Shown one piece after another: positions 5,198 to 6,020 of a stretch of 6,020 nucleotides of DNA (position 1 is the first letter of the stretch; every line of letters starts with the position of its first letter). The DNA is from an uncultured Prevotellaceae bacterium (GTDB taxonomy: Bacteria; Bacteroidota; Bacteroidia; Bacteroidales; Bacteroidaceae). The stretch lies in assembly GCA_946624335.1 (NCBI GenBank), contig CAMOSA010000146.1, positions 1-6,020 of the forward strand, written 5' to 3'. The position numbers and the translations under genes were made by a program. Under the pieces are notes generated by a model, which did no database searches, was not told the origin of the DNA, and saw only the letters and a program-made list of their open reading frames with translations.

Positions 5198-6020
5198 ATG
5201 CGACAGAATATCTCCATGGGAAGGACTGTAGTTGCCATGCTGCTCTTGTGGCTGAGCATCGGTGTCTCGTGGGCTCAAGTCAAGCAGGAAGGTCAGACGC
5301 CTACGTCCGTGCCGATGCAGAGCGTGACCCCCCAGAAGCCCAATGGACAATCCGTGAACGAACTCCTCATCACCGGCGTCGTCAAGGACACGCAGGGTGA
5401 GACACTTCCCGGAGCCAACATACGGGTCCGCGAGACGAAGGCCGGTGCCGTGGCCGATGCCGACGGCAAGTTCACCATCGGCGTGCCGCGTGGTCAGGCC
5501 GTCACCCTCGACTTCTCCTACGTCGGTATGAAGCCGGCTTCCAAGCGCTTCGACGGCAAGCGCAACTATACCAATCAGGTCATCGTGCTCAGCGAGAGCG
5601 GTGAGATGGAGGAGGTCGTCGTGACGGGACTCTTTGACTATAAGTCCTCGACCTTCACCGGCTCTGCCGTCTCCTATACGCAGGACGACCTGAAGCTGGT
5701 CAGCAATGGCAATGTGCTCAAGACCATACAGGCCATCGACCCTTCGTTTGTGGTCGATATGAACAGCGTCATGGGCAGCAACCCCAACTATATGGCCGAC
5801 ATCACGCTCCGCGGCAATGCCTCCTTTGCCGGCTTGCAGGGCGAGTATAGCGGCAATCCCAACGCTCCGCTGTTCATCCTCGACGGCTTTGAGGCCTCAC
5901 AGCAGCAGATCTTCGACCTCGACATCAACCGCATCAAGAGCGTCACCATCCTGAAGGACGGTGCTGCCAAGGCCATCTACGGCTCCAAGGCCAGCAACGG
6001 CGTCATCGTCGTCGAGACCA
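5198..6020 (+). CDS. SusC/RagA-family TonB-linked outer-membrane receptor (3' truncated by window)
   Basis: An open frame of 274 codons runs off the window end. Residues 1-26 form a signal peptide (hydrophobic core TVVAMLLLWLSIGV, likely cleavage after S-W-A before Gln27). A polar, Pro/Gln-rich linker (27-57) is followed by a carboxypeptidase-regulatory-like beta domain (about 58-133: ITGVV, then G-A-N-I-R-V and D-G-K-F-T-I). The TonB box EEVVVTG is at 138-144, and the plug domain starts after it. Residues 251-272 hold the SusC signature: L-K-D-G-A-A-K-A-I-Y-G-S, then A-S-N-G-V-I-V-V. Such receptors work with a SusD-like lipoprotein to import glycans, peptides or other ligands using TonB energy. 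The substrate cannot be deduced, and the barrel and any SusD partner lie beyond the window. ATG 5216 (Met7) is an alternative start that keeps the signal peptide. Confidence 0.93.
   Translation, partial: MRQNISMGRTVVAMLLLWLSIGVSWAQVKQEGQTPTSVPMQSVTPQKPNGQSVNELLITGVVKDTQGETLPGANIRVRETKAGAVADADGKFTIGVPRGQAVTLDFSYVGMKPASKRFDGKRNYTNQVIVLSESGEMEEVVVTGLFDYKSSTFTGSAVSYTQDDLKLVSNGNVLKTIQAIDPSFVVDMNSVMGSNPNYMADITLRGNASFAGLQGEYSGNPNAPLFILDGFEASQQQIFDLDINRIKSVTILKDGAAKAIYGSKASNGVIVVET

Overview
This window is ordinary-looking core chromosome from a Bacteroidales bacterium, most likely Prevotella or a close relative. Three things point there: a SusC/RagA-type TonB-dependent receptor, two promoters with the Bacteroidota -7 box TAnnTTTG, and no clear Shine-Dalgarno sequences before the genes. 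Genus assignment is inference. All genes lie on the + strand and most are GC-rich.

Layout: the window opens in the last 40 codons of phosphate acetyltransferase (pta, ends at 125). Its usual partner, acetate kinase (ackA, 637-1836), follows after a 511-base gap. That gap holds an AT-richer gene for a 23S-rRNA-intervening-sequence (S23)-type four-helix-bundle protein (188-586). The gene is enclosed by a near-perfect 34/35-base inverted repeat (139-173 and 600-633). ackA overlaps by one base a membrane-anchored family 2 glycosyltransferase gene (1836-2912). Then come radC (3006-3689), a DUF59/MIP18-type Fe-S assembly protein (3738-4052), lpxH (4305-5069, with its own promoter at 4183-4214), a rho-independent terminator (5127-5157), and the start of a SusC/RagA outer-membrane receptor (5198 to the window end).

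Functionally, Pta and AckA turn acetyl-CoA into acetate plus ATP. The glycosyltransferase and LpxH belong to the cell envelope (glycan and lipid A synthesis), and the receptor imports substrate across the outer membrane. RadC and the DUF59 protein are housekeeping proteins with DNA-related and Fe-S roles.

The most noteworthy structure is the S23 cassette between pta and ackA. If bases 139-633 were removed, pta and ackA would be about 16 bases apart, the spacing expected of a two-gene operon. The architecture (an S23 gene in the loop of a long stem) resembles the intervening sequences found inside 23S rRNA genes, but here it sits in a protein-coding operon. In addition, three further gaps between genes carry their own short repeats: a 15-bp triplet before radC, a 14-bp doublet before the DUF59 gene, and a TTAAGG-cored direct/inverted repeat set after it. 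I see no CRISPR array, retroelement, transposase, tRNA, rRNA or defence system.
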